64,000 bases of DNA, taken from contig OY782679.1 in NCBI GenBank assembly GCA_963678055.1, positions 992,001 to 1,056,000 of the forward strand. Reading direction: 5' to 3'. The stretch comes from CAXXOK01 sp963678055 (GTDB lineage Bacteria; Bacillota; Clostridia; Christensenellales; Aristaeellaceae). Both the position numbers and the translations under genes were made by a program. Numbering within the stretch: position 1 is the first letter of the stretch; the number at the start of each line of letters is the position of its first letter. Below the pieces are notes generated by a model. The model searched no databases, had not been told where the DNA came from, and saw only the letters and a program-made list of their open reading frames with translations. Positions 1 through 6,441 of this stretch are shown piece after piece.

Positions 1-354
1 GTGGACTATGTGGGCATTGCAGGAGGTAAAGCAAAACCTGAACGAACGAGTGCAAATCTTATTTACGGTACGGTCAGTAAAACACTCGAACCCGGACATG
101 CGGGGTGTGTTTTACGGCTGAATTCATCTTCAAACTTAACAGTAACTATACCGACGGATGCAACGGTGTTGATGCCAAATGAAACGGAAATTGAGGTTGT
201 TCGATGGGGTACAGGTAATGTTACCTTTGTACCTGCATCTGGTGTTTCGATCCGTTCTGTTGATAATCAAAGAAGTATTGCAGAGCAATATGCTTCAGCA
301 TGCTTAAAGAAAATTAGCGCTAATATATGGTTGTTGACGGGGTATTTAGCATGA
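1..354 (+). CDS. Phage tail fibre/baseplate protein, C-terminal part
   Basis: The frame is open from the first base, so the N-terminus probably lies outside the window. The visible 117 residues form a beta-rich tail-fibre type C-terminus: a TVTIPTDA stretch, then WGTGNVTFVPASGVSIRS, ending in a segment with WLLTGYLA. This pattern (NxTVTIP ... GxVTFxPxxGV ... WxLxGxL) is common at the ends of tail fibre and receptor-binding proteins. Its stop overlaps the next start as ATGA, and it is followed by other tail, lysis and holin genes, which supports a late prophage operon. The precise structural role cannot be told from this fragment. Confidence 0.6.
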   Translation: MDYVGIAGGKAKPERTSANLIYGTVSKTLEPGHAGCVLRLNSSSNLTVTIPTDATVLMPNETEIEVVRWGTGNVTFVPASGVSIRSVDNQRSIAEQYASACLKKISANIWLLTGYLA

Positions 355-1106
355 GAATGAGTAGGAGAGCAGCACTAAACTTTCCAACTGCGAAATTCAA
401 TCCTTGGTCTGACATGACCTATACCGGCAGTAAATCGATCATTAACGATGGCAATGATAACTGGCGTGTGAAGTTCCTGACGAGTGGAACGCTGACTTTT
501 CTAAAAGATCCCAAGGGTATTGATCTGTTTATGGTTGGTGGCGGTGGCGGTGGATCGCATTATGGTGCGGCAGGCGGAGGCTATACGCTGACGCAATCGT
601 CCGTTGCAGTAGCAAGAAACGTTGGATATACAATTATTGTTGGTGCAGGTGGCGCTGGTGTTAGAACTGGCACAGGTGGCACGGGCGGTACATCCTCCGC
701 ATTCGGCTATAGCCGTACAGGCGGCCGAGGAGGAACCTATGCAACTGGTGCTGGCGGCAATGGCGGTTCTGGTGGCGGTGGCGGTTCCGGCGGCGCCGAT
801 GGCGGCAATGGTGGCTCCAATGGCAGCAATGGTCAGGATCAGGAACGTGGATTTCCGGGTGGAACCGGGCAGGGGACAACTACTCGTGAGTTCGGCTCGG
901 CAAGTGGTACATTGTATGCTGGCGGCGGCGGCGGTACAGGTAATGTCTGTGGCGATGGGGGCGCAGGTGGCGGTGGCGACGGTGCCAAAGTACCGGGGGT
1001 TAGTAATGGGGCAACCAATACCGGTGGTGGTGGCGGTGGTAACGTAGGCTCCGGAGAAGGCGGCAACGGCGGTTCGGGCATTGTAGTTATCCGCAATGCC
1101 GCGTAA
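351..1106 (+). CDS. Glycine-rich prophage tail protein
   Basis: 251 residues from the ATG at 351, which overlaps the preceding stop (ATGA). Residues about 1-60 are mixed, with a WSDMTYTGSKSIINDG segment and a beta region. From about residue 65 the protein is extremely Gly-rich (runs of GGGGG, GGTGG, GGSGG) and ends in GIVVIRNA. The GGxGGNGGSGxVxIR ending is characteristic of the Gly-rich domain found at phage tail fibre tips and adhesin-like proteins, thought to fold as a polyglycine-II type bundle. The Gly codons make the DNA repetitive (GGTGGC/GGCGGT), giving long open shadow frames on both strands. Probably a tail tip or receptor-contact protein; the receptor is unknown. Confidence 0.65.
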   Translation: MRMSRRAALNFPTAKFNPWSDMTYTGSKSIINDGNDNWRVKFLTSGTLTFLKDPKGIDLFMVGGGGGGSHYGAAGGGYTLTQSSVAVARNVGYTIIVGAGGAGVRTGTGGTGGTSSAFGYSRTGGRGGTYATGAGGNGGSGGGGGSGGADGGNGGSNGSNGQDQERGFPGGTGQGTTTREFGSASGTLYAGGGGGTGNVCGDGGAGGGGDGAKVPGVSNGATNTGGGGGGNVGSGEGGNGGSGIVVIRNAA

Positions 1107-1117
1107 GGAGGGAACAT

Positions 1118-1318
1118 ATGAATTACGCAATTGTAGAAAACGGAATGGTCGTTAATCTAATTTCATTGAACGAGGAAAACGCATCAGATTTTCCCAATGC
1201 CGCACCCGTAGGGACTCTGCCGGTATTCATTGGAGATGCTTATATGGATGGCGGCTTCTATCGTAATGGCGAACTTGTCGATTTATTGCTTGATGAAGAA
1301 GACGATATAATCGAATAG
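1118..1318 (+). CDS. Small prophage late protein, acidic C-terminus
   Basis: 66 residues, starting at ATG after a strong ribosome site (AAGGAGG, about 8 bases upstream). It has an N-terminal MNYAIVENGMVVNLI beta hairpin and an acidic tail (LLLDEEDDIIE). The opening resembles the small proteins encoded just after tail fibre genes in Firmicute phages, which may be fibre assembly or attachment accessories. It lies 11 bases after the Gly-rich gene and just before a terminator. Function is not established; the phage context is the main support. Confidence 0.6.
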   Translation: MNYAIVENGMVVNLISLNEENASDFPNAAPVGTLPVFIGDAYMDGGFYRNGELVDLLLDEEDDIIE

Positions 1319-1363
1319 CGGGTCGCTGAATCAATTAAAAACGATTCGCGAAAATATGCGGAC

Positions 1364-1400
1364 AACACCGTCGAGCTGTTTTACAGCTCGACGGTGTTTT
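1364..1400 (+). terminator. Rho-independent terminator after tail genes
   Basis: A perfect 16-bp stem (AACACCGTCGAGCTGT pairing with ACAGCTCGACGGTGTT) around a TTT loop, followed by a short T run. It separates the tail genes from the lysis cassette, so the lysis genes are probably transcribed partly from read-through or from a promoter between 1400 and 1470. Confidence 0.75.
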
Positions 1401-1470
1401 ACCGTAGGGCGGTAGATATAAAATGAGCAGCCATAGCGAACCAATCCAGAAATAGAAAAGAGTTGATAGT

Positions 1471-2283
1471 ATGACCGTTACCGGAAAACAAATAGCCGAA
1501 CGAGCGCTGACATATGCGTCAGAAGTTAAGAAGAACATCTTCGGTACGATTACCAATATTAAAGCAGATCCAAACAAATATCCCTATAGGGAAGGTGCGG
1601 AAGGTCCGGCAGAGTTTGACTGCCAGGGTTTTCTAGAAGCGATCTTGCGCGCATTAGGGCTAAAGGTATCCTTTGCTGGTACTAACGATATGTGGCGCAA
1701 TATGGGGTATGAAAAAGGCACAATTGAAGAATGCGTGCAGAAGTATGGTAAGGTACCGATAGGTACACCGATCCTGATTGTGGATCATGATGGCGGTGAA
1801 CCGAACAAGTACAAAGGTGATGGCGAGGGTAATGCCTGGCATGTGTACATCAAGGTCGCTGACGGTTTTTTAATGCACGCTAGTAAAAGTTATAGTGGCT
1901 TAATGGTGAAAGCGTTTCGAGACAAGGAGATCAATGGTGGCCCTTCACACTACCTATTCCCTAAAGGTGTCGTGTTTGAAGGAGTCGATGGTGCAAATGC
2001 AAACACGCCCGATGGTACAACGCAAGCACCTTTTGTAGTCACGGCTAAATGGAGCCCGCAATACTCCTATCTGAAATTTCAGCAGGGTGATATCGGCAGT
2101 GGAACACGGGAATTACAAACCGCGTTGAACAAGCTGGGGTACGACCTGATTGTCGATGGCGAGTTCGGCCCTTTGACCGATGCTGCCGTGCGCAGATTTC
2201 AAGGGAAATACGATTTGGCTGTCGATGGTGTAGTTGGGAAAAACACCTGGGAGAAACTGATTGATGCGGTAAACATCGCTTAA
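1471..2283 (+). CDS. Prophage endolysin: NlpC/P60-like hydrolase with peptidoglycan-binding domain
   Basis: 270 residues. The N-terminal two thirds resemble an NlpC/P60-type cysteine peptidase: Cys51 in EFDCQGFLEAIL is the likely nucleophile and His124 in NAWHVYIKV the likely general base. After a linker (about 172-195) comes a type 1 peptidoglycan-binding domain, residues about 205-265 (DIGSGTRELQTALNKLGY, DGEFGPLTDAAVRRFQ, VDGVVGKNTWEKL). It has no signal peptide, so release depends on the holin genes directly downstream. It should cleave stem peptides of the host wall during lysis. The start follows a weak GAG-type site. The family assignment of the catalytic domain rests on the Cys and His contexts. 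Confidence 0.85.
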   Translation: MTVTGKQIAERALTYASEVKKNIFGTITNIKADPNKYPYREGAEGPAEFDCQGFLEAILRALGLKVSFAGTNDMWRNMGYEKGTIEECVQKYGKVPIGTPILIVDHDGGEPNKYKGDGEGNAWHVYIKVADGFLMHASKSYSGLMVKAFRDKEINGGPSHYLFPKGVVFEGVDGANANTPDGTTQAPFVVTAKWSPQYSYLKFQQGDIGSGTRELQTALNKLGYDLIVDGEFGPLTDAAVRRFQGKYDLAVDGVVGKNTWEKLIDAVNIA

Positions 2284-2299
2284 GAAAGGATTGTACGAT

Positions 2300-2557
2300 A
2301 TGAGCACCGTGTGGGCTTCAGCTATTTCCGCGATTGTGGTTGGCATACTTGCGCTCATTGGGAATGTATACGCGTCAAAGAAATCCTCACAGAGAACAGA
2401 AGCCCTGGTGATCTATCGTATAGGGCAATTGGAATCGAAGGTGGATAAACATAACCAGGTCATTGTCAGAACCTTTAAACTGGAAGAAGGCCAGGCTGTA
2501 ATGTGCGAACAGCTTCGTGTGATCAACCATCGTATTGATGACCTGGAGAAAGGGTAA
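2300..2557 (+). CDS. XhlA/haemolysin-like phage membrane protein
   Basis: 85 residues from ATG 2300, preceded by AAAGGA at good spacing; an in-frame TTG at 2291 is too close to that site. The N-terminus is one transmembrane segment (WASAISAIVVGILALIGNVY), followed by a charged coiled-coil region ending HRIDDLEKG. The TM-plus-coiled-coil form between endolysin and holin resembles XhlA-type accessory lysis proteins, although XhlA normally places its TM at the C-terminus. It may act as holin partner or antiholin. Function is inferred from position and topology. Confidence 0.6.
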   Translation: MSTVWASAISAIVVGILALIGNVYASKKSSQRTEALVIYRIGQLESKVDKHNQVIVRTFKLEEGQAVMCEQLRVINHRIDDLEKG

Positions 2558-2560
2558 TCT

Positions 2561-2842
2561 ATGAAATCATTCAAAGAATTCTTGAAAAAGGCAAGCAGTA
2601 AGCTGCGCGTGATCTTTTCCGTGGTGGACTGGAAAGACGTCTTGGTTCGATCGATCAAGACGTTTTTTCAAGCGGCGATTGCGCTGATTGGTGCATCGCT
2701 GGCAGACGGTAGCATCTTTCAAAGTACAGGACAAGCTGTATGGCTTTCGGCTGTTGCCGGTGGCATTGCGGCTGTGTGGAATGGTGTGCTGTCGCCGACC
2801 TTTAGTACGCTGCATAACAAAGCGGACGAAGAAATTCGGTAA
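2561..2842 (+). CDS. Phage holin (r1t-type)
   Basis: 93 residues, starting 3 bases after the preceding stop. A basic amphipathic N-terminus (KSFKEFLKKASSKLR) is followed by two hydrophobic segments, about 33-52 (TFFQAAIALIGASLADGSIF) and 58-78 (AVWLSAVAGGIAAVWNGVL), and a polar tail. The pattern FFQAAIALIGAS ... AGGIAAVWNGV matches the small two-TM r1t holin class. It should form the membrane lesion that lets the upstream endolysin reach the wall. It is the last gene of the lysis cassette. Confidence 0.8.
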   Translation: MKSFKEFLKKASSKLRVIFSVVDWKDVLVRSIKTFFQAAIALIGASLADGSIFQSTGQAVWLSAVAGGIAAVWNGVLSPTFSTLHNKADEEIR

Positions 2843-2965
2843 CATAGCGCTCCCGTCATGCTGCTGCTTGATGGGAGCAGCGATTCGAACTTATATAAAT
2901 TGAATATTGCGGGATTAAAGGATATATACCTCTTTTTGCCTAATAATTTAAGTATTATGAGAAAG

Positions 2966-2994
2966 TTGAAAAGTGCTATTGGGATTGATATAAT
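2966..2994 (+). promoter_or_regulatory. Sigma-A promoter of the three-gene module
   Basis: TTGAAA, 17-base spacer, TATAAT, ending 30 bases before the start of the ATPase gene. It lies after the lysis cassette and gives the next three genes a promoter of their own, so they could be expressed in the lysogen while late genes are silent. This arrangement is typical of prophage morons. Confidence 0.75.
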
Positions 2995-3024
2995 TAGACA
3001 ATTAAAACGGAGATATAATTTTCA

Positions 3025-4047
3025 ATGAAGAAATTAACAATAAGAAAAAAGAAATGGCTTTTGTCAAAAAGTCGAAAGGCCATTAGAAAACTTCAGAGAG
3101 AGAATAATCGAAGAACATATTGTGATAATGTATCTAAGCGAAAGAATAAACATTCTGGCAAACGTTATGATGTAACAGCACCTGAACATCTAAGCTTGTT
3201 TGGCAATATGAAGGATACAATTTCCTATTTTTCCGCAGTTCAAGATCAAATTGAAAAATGTGGTTTAGATGATACGATATTTTTCGACTTAGCACATGTA
3301 AAGAAGGTCTCTGCAGATGCTATCATGTACCTAATTGCCCTTATAAAAAACACTAAAAAAATCCGACGCAATAGAATAAGATGCGTTGGGAATGAACCAA
3401 ACGATCCAACTGCACGCGCTAAAATTAATCGAGTAGGTTTTTTTCGACATGTTTCATCGCCAAATTTCCATAAAGCCGTAGATGGCAATAATCAAATACA
3501 AATCTCAAGAGGAACATTAATAGATAATGATTTGGCTGCAAAAGTATGTGATTTCGTTTGTGAAAATACCAAAGGGAAGAGAGATAGAATTGGTACAAAA
3601 AAACTCTTTCCTATGTTGATCGAGTTGATGACAAATACTCATCAACATGCATATTCAACTAAGCGACACACCTTGAATTGTAATTGGTTTATGTATGTTG
3701 AGAACACTAAGCACCTGATACGATTTATTTTCCTTGATACCGGAGAGGGTATTCCAAATACTATTAGACAGAGTATAATTGAGAGGGTAATTGGTCTTGT
3801 AAGACCATCTGATGCTCAGCTTATTGCGTCAACACTCCAAGGAAAGTTCAGGACTGAAACTGGTCAAAAGTACCGCGGGAAAGGATTGCCTGAAATTTAT
3901 AACAATGTACAAAGCCATGCATTTTGCAGTCTAAAGCTTTTATCAAGCAAGGGATTTTGTGAAGTGCACCATAATGGTGAAATTAGTGAGACTGAACTTG
4001 AGAAGGGCATCGATGGAACTTTTTTTCTGTGGTGTCTGAAGAAATAG
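3025..4047 (+). CDS. STAS-like plus GHKL-ATPase fusion protein
   Basis: 340 residues. Residues 1-45 are very basic (KLTIRKKKWLLSKSRKAIRK). Residues about 60-145 look like a STAS fold: DDTIFFDLAHVKKVSADAI then IKNTKKIRRNRIRCVG. Residues about 190-340 carry the GHKL ATPase boxes: N-box ELMTNTHQHA (200-209, Asn204), G1 DTGEGIP (238-244), G2 RGKGLP (284-289), and a final strand GTFFLWCL. There is no dimerisation/phosphoacceptor His and no sensor domain, so it resembles the RsbW/SpoIIAB protein-kinase or ATP-switch class rather than a sensor kinase. It is 9 bases upstream of a DUF4325 STAS-like gene. The module is AT-rich compared with the flanking chromosome. Inference: ATP-dependent partner switching with the two downstream products. 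Confidence 0.75.
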   Translation: MKKLTIRKKKWLLSKSRKAIRKLQRENNRRTYCDNVSKRKNKHSGKRYDVTAPEHLSLFGNMKDTISYFSAVQDQIEKCGLDDTIFFDLAHVKKVSADAIMYLIALIKNTKKIRRNRIRCVGNEPNDPTARAKINRVGFFRHVSSPNFHKAVDGNNQIQISRGTLIDNDLAAKVCDFVCENTKGKRDRIGTKKLFPMLIELMTNTHQHAYSTKRHTLNCNWFMYVENTKHLIRFIFLDTGEGIPNTIRQSIIERVIGLVRPSDAQLIASTLQGKFRTETGQKYRGKGLPEIYNNVQSHAFCSLKLLSSKGFCEVHHNGEISETELEKGIDGTFFLWCLKK

Positions 4048-4056
4048 GAGGCATTT

Positions 4057-4383
4057 ATGATTATTCGCATTTCGGATGATTTTACTAAAAAACCAGGAGG
4101 GCGCTTAATTTCGGAAGGAAATTTTTCTGGAGAATTATTTAGAGAGAAATACCTTAAGCCAGCATATATCAAATCTCAAAGAGATAGCGAGACCCTAACA
4201 ATCGATTTAGATGGAGGGTATGGGTATGGCACATCCTTTCTCGAGGAAGCTTTTGGGGGTTTAGTACGCGACTTAAAGGACCCGAGTATTCAGAAAATCA
4301 AAATAGTTTCTGACGAAGAACCAGAGCAAATCGAAAAAATCCACGGCTATATACAGGATGCTTTGAAAGAGGTGGAAGAATGA
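4057..4383 (+). CDS. DUF4325 STAS-like protein
   Basis: 108 residues, with a strong AGGAGG site 6 bases before ATG. The core LTIDLDGG then TSFLEEAFGGLVRDL matches the DUF4325 STAS-like family, whose hallmark is a hydrophobic strand followed by a (S)SFxxExFGxL helix. Ser60 occupies about the place where canonical anti-anti-sigma STAS proteins are phosphorylated by a GHKL partner. DUF4325 genes often sit beside GHKL ATPase genes, as here. Its stop overlaps the membrane-protein start (ATGA), implying coupled translation. Probable role: the switchable partner of the ATPase. No sigma factor is near, so the downstream target is unlikely to be the classic one. Confidence 0.75.
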   Translation: MIIRISDDFTKKPGGRLISEGNFSGELFREKYLKPAYIKSQRDSETLTIDLDGGYGYGTSFLEEAFGGLVRDLKDPSIQKIKIVSDEEPEQIEKIHGYIQDALKEVEE

Positions 4384-4904
4384 GCCGTAGGAGTTCAAAC
4401 TTTATTTCTGCCGTATTGTTAATATTAGCAATAGGCATCGTTGCTTTAGGGATACATCAGGCGATTTCAAATTCGCAATTTTGGATAACGTCGTTCTCTA
4501 CTTGTATTACTTTACTAATTGGAATCGTATTTAGTTTTGGACTCACACAGAAGTATAATGATTTCAGAACAAAGAAGACGATCTATCAAGAATTGCTGAA
4601 GGATTTGCAGTGTGATATTGGATCAAACGATATCTGTGCGATTACATCAAATACTCAACAGGAGTCAATCACAATGAAGATCCGTAGCATTCGGCAAAAG
4701 ATTAGTACTTTGAAAGAATCCTCTAAGACATTTTTGATTGAAGAGGACATTGAGTTTATTGCGCAGAAGTTTGATGAATATGATCATATCGTGAGTGATC
4801 ATATAACGAATTTGAAGTATCTTGAACAAGCTCATATGGATCTTCAGAGACCACTCTTATTAATTGAAGATAGAATATATAAAGCAAGAATGAAACTTTA
4901 CTAA
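4380..4904 (+). CDS. Two-helix membrane protein with cytoplasmic coiled-coil region
   Basis: 174 residues, translationally coupled to the DUF4325 gene (ATGA). Two transmembrane segments lie at about 8-28 (ISAVLLILAIGIVALGIHQA) and 35-55 (ITSFSTCITLLIGIVFSFGL), followed by about 115 mostly helical, charged residues (for example KIRSIRQKISTLKESS and EEDIEFIAQKFDEYDHIV). No enzyme motif is visible. As the last gene of the module it is the natural candidate output or effector, for example a membrane-disrupting or membrane-anchored scaffold controlled by the ATPase/STAS pair. No family was recognised; the function is inference from context. Confidence 0.6.
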   Translation: MSRRSSNFISAVLLILAIGIVALGIHQAISNSQFWITSFSTCITLLIGIVFSFGLTQKYNDFRTKKTIYQELLKDLQCDIGSNDICAITSNTQQESITMKIRSIRQKISTLKESSKTFLIEEDIEFIAQKFDEYDHIVSDHITNLKYLEQAHMDLQRPLLLIEDRIYKARMKLY

Positions 4905-5115
4905 AACAACTCTAGTGGTTTACATGAGCATTAAGCACATGGAAAATGCCGGTTTCATGCCGAATTATATAACCGTTTTACGTCATACTGCTAAAACAAA
5001 ACTGAAGGGAATCTGATTTTAGGAAAAAGATTTTATACATAAAATGAAAGAAACAGTGATTGAAACAGAATACCAACTTCTAATAACTTATAGATTACAA
5101 GTGAAATGCTAAATA
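4905..5115. other. AT-rich noncoding end of the prophage
   Basis: No open frame of note, no clear terminator hairpin and no repeat. The sequence is AT-rich, like the preceding module, and leads to the short broken frame and attachment-site copy at the prophage edge. Confidence 0.4.
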
Positions 5116-5275
5116 TTACAATTTTGAACTATCAAACAACACTTCCGCTATTTCTGCTGTAATTTCTTCGACATACTTAGTCCCGCACTTTTCCAGAACT
5201 TTGGTATACGTTCTCGAAAATTGCGTTATCCATCATATCGGATGAAATCATTACAAATCCTTGGTTTGAAAACAT
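5116..5275 (-). pseudogene. Short broken ORF at the prophage edge
   Basis: On the minus strand an ATG at 5275 opens a 32-codon frame (start MFSNQGFVMISSDMMDN) that ends at a stop near 5179. The neighbouring frame continues with protein-like composition (VLEKCGTKYVEEITAEIAEV) to a stop at 5116. A single-base shift would join them into a protein of about 50 residues. It looks like a decayed small gene, or the end of one cut by recombination. No family was recognised and it could be chance. Confidence 0.3.
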
Positions 5276-5301
5276 TCAACCATTGGCGAAATACACCTAG
5301 T

Positions 5302-5327
5302 AGGGTTCCGTCCCCTCATCTCCACCA
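5302..5327 (+). other. Probable prophage attachment site (3' end of ssrA/tmRNA)
   Basis: AGGGTTCCGTCCCCT resembles a T-arm (AGGG stem, TTC loop start), followed by CATCTCCACCA, the usual acceptor-stem 3' strand plus ACCA end of Firmicute tmRNAs. The rest of a tmRNA is absent upstream: no 5' acceptor strand and no tag-peptide frame between 4950 and 5300. The T-stem is one pair short. A copy of only the 3' end, at the border between phage genes and chromosomal genes and just before a terminator, is what integration into ssrA leaves at attR. The intact gene should lie at the other prophage end, outside the window. Confidence 0.55.
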
Positions 5328-5330
5328 ATT

Positions 5331-5359
5331 AAAAGCCGCCTAAACAGGCGGCTTTTTTT
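5331..5359 (+). terminator. Rho-independent terminator, likely the original ssrA terminator
   Basis: AAAAGCCGCC-TAAACA-GGCGGC followed by seven T. It lies 3 bases after the tmRNA-like ACCA end, exactly where an ssrA terminator is expected. Confidence 0.8.
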
Positions 5360-5501
5360 GTGTTCTGGGAAGCGGCGTGTTGTGTGAGTGGAAAGGGATG
5401 CTTGTTGGGAAATTGCGATGAAAGGTTGACCGACCGTGATCTGTGTATGGGGAATCGTAGGAGGTATTATTGTATGTTGATTTCGGTAGAGATCGTTGAA
5501 C

Positions 5502-6341
5502 TTATGACTTGCGGCGGTTGAGTTTGCGATAGTTGGAAGGAGTGACGCCGTAGATTTCTTTGAAAACGCGGGCGAAATGCTGGCGGTTGTTGAAGCCGGA
5601 GTCCATGGCGATATCAATAATCGGGAAACCGGTGGTGGACAGCAGTTTGGCGGCGTGGTCGCAGCGAACGGCATGGACATAATCCACAAAGCTGCCTCGC
5701 ATATAGCGTTTGAACAGCGCCTCCAGATAGGAGCGGCTGATGCCGATATCGGCGGCGACGCTTTCCACGGTCAGGGGCTGTTGAAAATCCGTGTGAATGT
5801 TATTTTTGGCCTGGGTGATATAGCGGCTGCTTTCCACGTGGTGCTGGCTGAAGAACGAGCGCGCAAGACGAACAAACAGGTTTTCCAGTGTTCCACGCAG
5901 TGCCGCATCCCGCTCGCTGAGGTCGTTTTCCCATTCATAGCGAATTTCACCCAGTGACATATTGATGAACTGGCGATCTTCCAGTACACAGAACCGCCCT
6001 TTTTGTGCAAAGAAGGAATCCACAAGAGGAGCGGAAAAGCACAGTCGGTTTAGGTCGAGGTAGGGCGCGGATTGCACCCTATGCAGCCCCAGCAAGACAT
6101 ACCAGCACTCCTGATCCGGTGGACTGGTAAAGGTCACCTGTCTGTTGCGGCCCAAAAAAAGAAGCGAGCGTGCGCCAAGCGATTGTGTTTTGTCTTTCAT
6201 GGTCACATCGCAGTGCCCGGAACTGATCTGGACAATATAATTGTCTTCGGCATCGCTTGTCAGTTGCAGGTAATCGCCGACCACACCTTGTTTGCATGTG
6301 TGAATCCAAATTGGCAGAATGGATGAGTAAGGATACGGCAT
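5502..6341 (-). CDS. AraC-family transcriptional regulator
   Basis: 279 residues from the ATG at 6341, which has GGAGG 6 bases upstream. The N-terminal half is a cupin-like sensor region, with SGHCDVTMKDKTQSLGARS and a WYVLLGLHRV strand. The C-terminal ~100 residues form two helix-turn-helix units: TVESVAADIGISRSYLEALF and IIDIAMDSGFNNRQHFARVF, then EIYGVTPSNYRKL, the standard AraC signature. It is divergent from the SUMF1-like/ABC operon across about 100 bp and is almost certainly its regulator. The sensor domain suggests a sugar-like or small hydrophilic effector, but the ligand is unknown. Confidence 0.9.
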   Translation of the reverse strand: MPYPYSSILPIWIHTCKQGVVGDYLQLTSDAEDNYIVQISSGHCDVTMKDKTQSLGARSLLFLGRNRQVTFTSPPDQECWYVLLGLHRVQSAPYLDLNRLCFSAPLVDSFFAQKGRFCVLEDRQFINMSLGEIRYEWENDLSERDAALRGTLENLFVRLARSFFSQHHVESSRYITQAKNNIHTDFQQPLTVESVAADIGISRSYLEALFKRYMRGSFVDYVHAVRCDHAAKLLSTTGFPIIDIAMDSGFNNRQHFARVFKEIYGVTPSNYRKLNRRKS

Positions 6342-6393
6342 ATTGACCTCCAAAATTAGTAGACAATATGTTCCATTTGGTAATATTCAATTC

Positions 6394-6423
6394 ATTATAT
6401 TGCCCATTATAGGTAAAAGTCAA
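6394..6423 (-). promoter_or_regulatory. Promoter of the AraC-family gene
   Basis: On the minus strand TTGACT (6423-6418), 18-base spacer, TATAAT (6399-6394). The divergent operon shows a possible TATACT at 6425-6430 with a poor TTGCCC -35 at 19 bases, as expected of an activator-dependent promoter. Confidence 0.5.
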
Positions 6424-6441
6424 CTATACTGCAAGCGAAGG

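Noticed and set aside
501..1130. Antisense frame opposite the Gly-rich gene
   Set aside because: Produced by GGTGGC repeats; composition is Ala/Thr-rich, not protein-like.
2850..2879. Hairpin GCTCCCGTCA...TTGATGGGAGC after the holin
   Set aside because: Paired arms but no T tract; not called a terminator.
4950..5300. Full-length tmRNA before the ACCA end
   Set aside because: No 5' acceptor strand (GGGGATG-like), no tag-peptide frame; only the 3' end is present.
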